NCBI GenBank assembly: GCA_044360285.1
Contig: JBIKKP010000016.1
Location: 1-31,357, forward strand
Length of the DNA stretch: 31,357 bases
Direction of reading: 5' to 3'
Origin: UBA2645 sp044360285
Lineage (GTDB): Bacteria; Pseudomonadota; Alphaproteobacteria; Rickettsiales; UBA1997
Of the stretch, positions 29,190 to 31,357 are shown piece by piece. The notes under the pieces are model-generated. The model did no database searches and was not told the DNA's origin. It saw only the letters and a program-made list of their open reading frames with translations. A program made the position numbers and the translations under genes. Each line of letters opens with the position of its first letter. Position 1 is the first letter of the stretch.

Positions 29190-31085
29190 ATGACAAACGA
29201 ACACACAAATTCTGGGCAAATCCCATTTGACGTTGAGGTTGGAAAAATCCTCAATTTGATGATTAACTCACTTTACACAAATAAGGACGTGGCCTTGCGT
29301 GAGTTGGTCTCAAACGCATCTGATGCTTGTGATAAATTACGCTATTTGGCGGCGCAAAATTCAGATATTTCTGCTTATGAATTAAAAATTTCCATCAGCG
29401 TCGATAAGCAAAAAAAGTTGCTGATGATTTTTGATAATGGTATTGGGATGAATCGTGAAGAATTGGTGCAAAACCTTGGCACAATTGCGCGCTCGGGCAC
29501 TGAGAATTTCATAAAATCACTTACTGGCGACAAACAAAAAGACGTGCAATTAATCGGACAATTTGGCGTTGGATTTTATTCCAGCTTCATGATTGCCAAC
29601 AAAGTGGAAGTGGTTTCGCGCAAATATAATGAAGAAAAATCTTGGCACTGGGAATCGGACGGAGCTTCTGGTTTCAAGGTTGAAGAAGGTGAAGAAAATT
29701 CTTCGCGCGGCACAAAAATTACGCTACATTTGAAAGATGATGCGACTGATTTTCTTGATCGTTTTCACATCAAACATGTTGTGCAGACTTACTCGGATCA
29801 CATAAATTTTGTGATCGAATTCATTCCAGAAAATTTGGAAGCTGGTGCGAAAGTTGAAGTTTTAAATTCTGCTGGCGCCTTGTGGACAAAGGCTCCATCA
29901 GAAATCAGCGCTGAGCAATATCAAAACTTTTTTAAGTCTTTTTCGCATCTTCCCGGTGAGCCTTACATGACAATCCACAGCAAAGTGGAGGGTTTAGTCA
30001 CTTACACAAATTTGCTCTTCGTGCCAAGCACCAAGCCGTTTGACCTCTTTCATCCTGATCGAAAAACTTCGGTAAAACTTTACGTAAAACGCGTTTTTAT
30101 TTCGGAAGATTTGAGTTTAGTGCCGGCCTGCATGCGCTTTCTGCGTGGGCTCATCGACTCGGATGATTTGCCGCTAAATATCAGTCGTGAAAGTTTACAA
30201 CATAGTGCAGTACTTGATAAAATCAGAAAATCTGTTGTGAATAAAGTGCTTGGTGAGCTTAGAAAGAAAGCGCTTGAGAGCGAAGAGGAATATCTAAAAT
30301 TCTGGAATAATTTTGGCGCAGTTTTGAAAGAAGGACTTTGCGAATCTTCAGAATTTCGTGAAAAGATTTTAGAAATTTGCCGTTTTTATTCGTCGAAATC
30401 TCCAAATAAATTAATCTCTCTGGCCCAGTATTTAGAAGGTTGCAAGCCCGGTCAGGATAAAATTTATTTCTTAACTGGAGAGTCAGTTGAGAAAATAAAA
30501 TCATCTCCGCAGCTGGAAGTGTTTTTGCAAAAAGATGTTGAGGTTTTGTTCTTAACTGACGCGGTTGATGAATTTTGGGTGACGGTGGCTGTGCCCTACA
30601 AAGACAAGGAGTTTCAGTCGATCAATCGTCACGATATTGATATTTCAAAAATCGGCGAAGCGCAAAAAGAGGCGCCAAAAGAAGAAAAATCCGCAGAACA
30701 AAAAGATGTGACAAACAGGCAGTTTGAAGGGCTTATCAAGTTCATCAAAGATTTTTTGGGTGAAAAAGTTAAGGATGTTCGCATCTCAAAAAAACTCACT
30801 GATTCACCGGTTTGCTTGGCTGTAGACGCCGCTTCAATGGACATTCGCTTGGAGAGATTTTTGCTTGAGCAAAAACAAATTCAGAGCGGTTCGGCGAAAA
30901 TTTTCGAGATTAATCCAAGCAATAAAATCATTAAGAATCTCAACGCAATTTATGGTGACGAGGCCATGAAATCAAAGGCTTTGGACCAAGTTGCAACCTT
31001 GTTTGATTTGGCCTGCATTATCGAAGATGAGCCAATCAAAGATGCGAAAGATTTTTCCAGAAGGGTGCAGCAGTTGTTGGGGTAA
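29190..31085 (+). CDS. htpG: Molecular chaperone HtpG (Hsp90)
   Basis: A 631-residue bacterial Hsp90, a dimeric ATP-dependent chaperone. The GHKL ATP site has LYTNKDVALRELVSNASDAC (about 28-47), FDNGIGMNREEL with DNGIGM near 81, GTIARSGTENF and GQFGVGFYSSFM (about 123-134). The middle domain carries SRESLQHSAVLDKIRKSVVN, and the C-terminal dimerisation domain is complete. An acidic/lysine-rich insert (EAQKEAPKEEKSAEQKD) lies near residue 490. No clear heat-shock promoter is seen: a CTTGAAA at 28993 lies in the lipB end, far upstream and behind the repeat element. Palindromic repeats lie on both sides. Confidence 0.99.
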   Translation: MTNEHTNSGQIPFDVEVGKILNLMINSLYTNKDVALRELVSNASDACDKLRYLAAQNSDISAYELKISISVDKQKKLLMIFDNGIGMNREELVQNLGTIARSGTENFIKSLTGDKQKDVQLIGQFGVGFYSSFMIANKVEVVSRKYNEEKSWHWESDGASGFKVEEGEENSSRGTKITLHLKDDATDFLDRFHIKHVVQTYSDHINFVIEFIPENLEAGAKVEVLNSAGALWTKAPSEISAEQYQNFFKSFSHLPGEPYMTIHSKVEGLVTYTNLLFVPSTKPFDLFHPDRKTSVKLYVKRVFISEDLSLVPACMRFLRGLIDSDDLPLNISRESLQHSAVLDKIRKSVVNKVLGELRKKALESEEEYLKFWNNFGAVLKEGLCESSEFREKILEICRFYSSKSPNKLISLAQYLEGCKPGQDKIYFLTGESVEKIKSSPQLEVFLQKDVEVLFLTDAVDEFWVTVAVPYKDKEFQSINRHDIDISKIGEAQKEAPKEEKSAEQKDVTNRQFEGLIKFIKDFLGEKVKDVRISKKLTDSPVCLAVDAASMDIRLERFLLEQKQIQSGSAKIFEINPSNKIIKNLNAIYGDEAMKSKALDQVATLFDLACIIEDEPIKDAKDFSRRVQQLLG

Positions 31086-31091
31086 GAGCGA

Positions 31092-31122
31092 GGGTCGTGC
31101 TTCGACAGGCTCAGCATGACCC
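31092..31122. repeat. Palindromic dispersed repeat downstream of htpG
   Basis: GGGTCGTGCT (31092-31101) pairs with AGCATGACCC (31113-31122) in a 10-bp stem with one G-T pair. The loop TCGACAGGCTC is the inverted core of the 26617-26685 repeat. It starts 6 bp after the htpG stop and lacks a T-tract, so it is a repeat rather than a typical terminator, though the hairpin could still affect the 3' end of the mRNA. Confidence 0.65.
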
Positions 31123-31140
31123 ATACTCAATTAGCTTGAT

Positions 31141-31270
31141 GGTAGTCACTCCGCTCAGGCGGCATTTGTAATGCCGCCTGGATGTTTCTGCAAATTTTTA
31201 ACTTTGACTTGCATGAAGGTCCGGGCGGGTTTGCAAACCCCGCCCGAGCATTAGGTTACAAACCACTACC
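31141..31270. repeat. Composite palindromic element, copy 2
   Basis: The ends are GGTAGT (31141-31146) and ACTACC (31265-31270). It holds a perfect 11-bp hairpin CAGGCGGCATT/AATGCCGCCTG (31156-31166 and 31170-31180, loop TGT). It also holds CGGGCGGGTTT/AAACCCCGCCCG (31222-31232 and 31235-31246, one bulge). A weak middle stem pairs about 31180-31193 with 31209-31222. Layout, size (130 bp) and the GGCATTTGTAATGC and GCCCGAGCATT blocks match copy 1 at 29040-29167. Confidence 0.75.
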
Positions 31271-31285
31271 GTCCGGTTCCGCCCC

Positions 31286-31357
31286 CTACAACCTGAAGAG
31301 GTCAGTAATTTCAGTCTCTGATTTTGTGTAATTCAATTTGATGAAGTCGCTCAGGTT
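31286..31357 (-). CDS. Possible 3' end of a gene running off the window
   Basis: Minus-strand frame open from the window edge to a TAG at 31288-31286, coding 23 residues that end TEITDLFRL. The other five frames have stops in this stretch. It is too short to identify, and the evidence is only the open frame and its position convergent with htpG. It could equally be non-coding DNA next to the repeat. Confidence 0.3.
   Translation of the reverse strand, partial: NLSDFIKLNYTKSETEITDLFRL

Overview
The window is AT-rich bacterial DNA with alphaproteobacterial gene order. It opens with the 3' end of tuf, runs through the S10 and spc ribosomal clusters to secY-adk, and continues with the alpha cluster rpsM-rpsK-rpoA-rplQ. 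As is usual in alphaproteobacteria, rpsD is absent from the alpha cluster, adk lies between secY and rpsM, and uS14 is the long zinc-free form. The AT richness, the compact genes and a giant ankyrin-like gene suggest a host-associated alphaproteobacterium of the Rickettsiales or Holosporales kind. That placement is inference; no 16S or other decisive marker is present.

Layout. Positions 1-11043 (+) hold tuf', rpsJ, rplC, rplD, rplW, rplB, rpsS, rplV, rpsC, rplP, rpmC, rpsQ, rplN, rplX, rplE, rpsN, rpsH, rplF, rplR, rpsE, rpmD, rplO, secY and adk, packed with gaps of 0-26 bp and several stop/start overlaps. A 111-bp gap with two hairpin/T-tract structures separates adk from rpsM. Positions 11155-13929 (+) hold rpsM, rpsK, rpoA, rplQ and a displaced rplS, closed by a strong intrinsic terminator. 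That terminator lies inside the first codons of a small predicted lipoprotein gene. A small membrane protein and a short ubiB follow (+). On the minus strand are a cupredoxin-like gene and radA; pepP diverges from radA on the plus strand.

Positions 19579-25317 (-) are the accessory part: a 187- to 195-residue protein followed after 3 bp by a 1723-residue protein with degenerate ankyrin-like repeats. The two share the motif AG[ND][LV]RNF[IL]H and Gly/Ala-rich low-complexity tracts, which suggests one two-gene unit, perhaps secreted host-interaction factors. Upstream of the pair are coaBC, ruvB and ruvA (-). lipB diverges from ruvA with overlapping start codons, and htpG (+) follows. Composite palindromic repeats of about 130 bp flank htpG, and a second class of palindrome lies in two intergenic regions. 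A possible 23-codon gene end on the minus strand runs off the right edge.

How the genes work together: the first 13.9 kb builds ribosomes, the RNA polymerase alpha subunit and the Sec translocon, with adk balancing nucleotide pools. The rest covers ubiquinone synthesis (ubiB), DNA recombination (radA, ruvAB), CoA and lipoate synthesis (coaBC, lipB), peptide turnover (pepP) and protein folding (htpG). The ankyrin bicistron is the one clearly lineage-specific insertion among these housekeeping genes.
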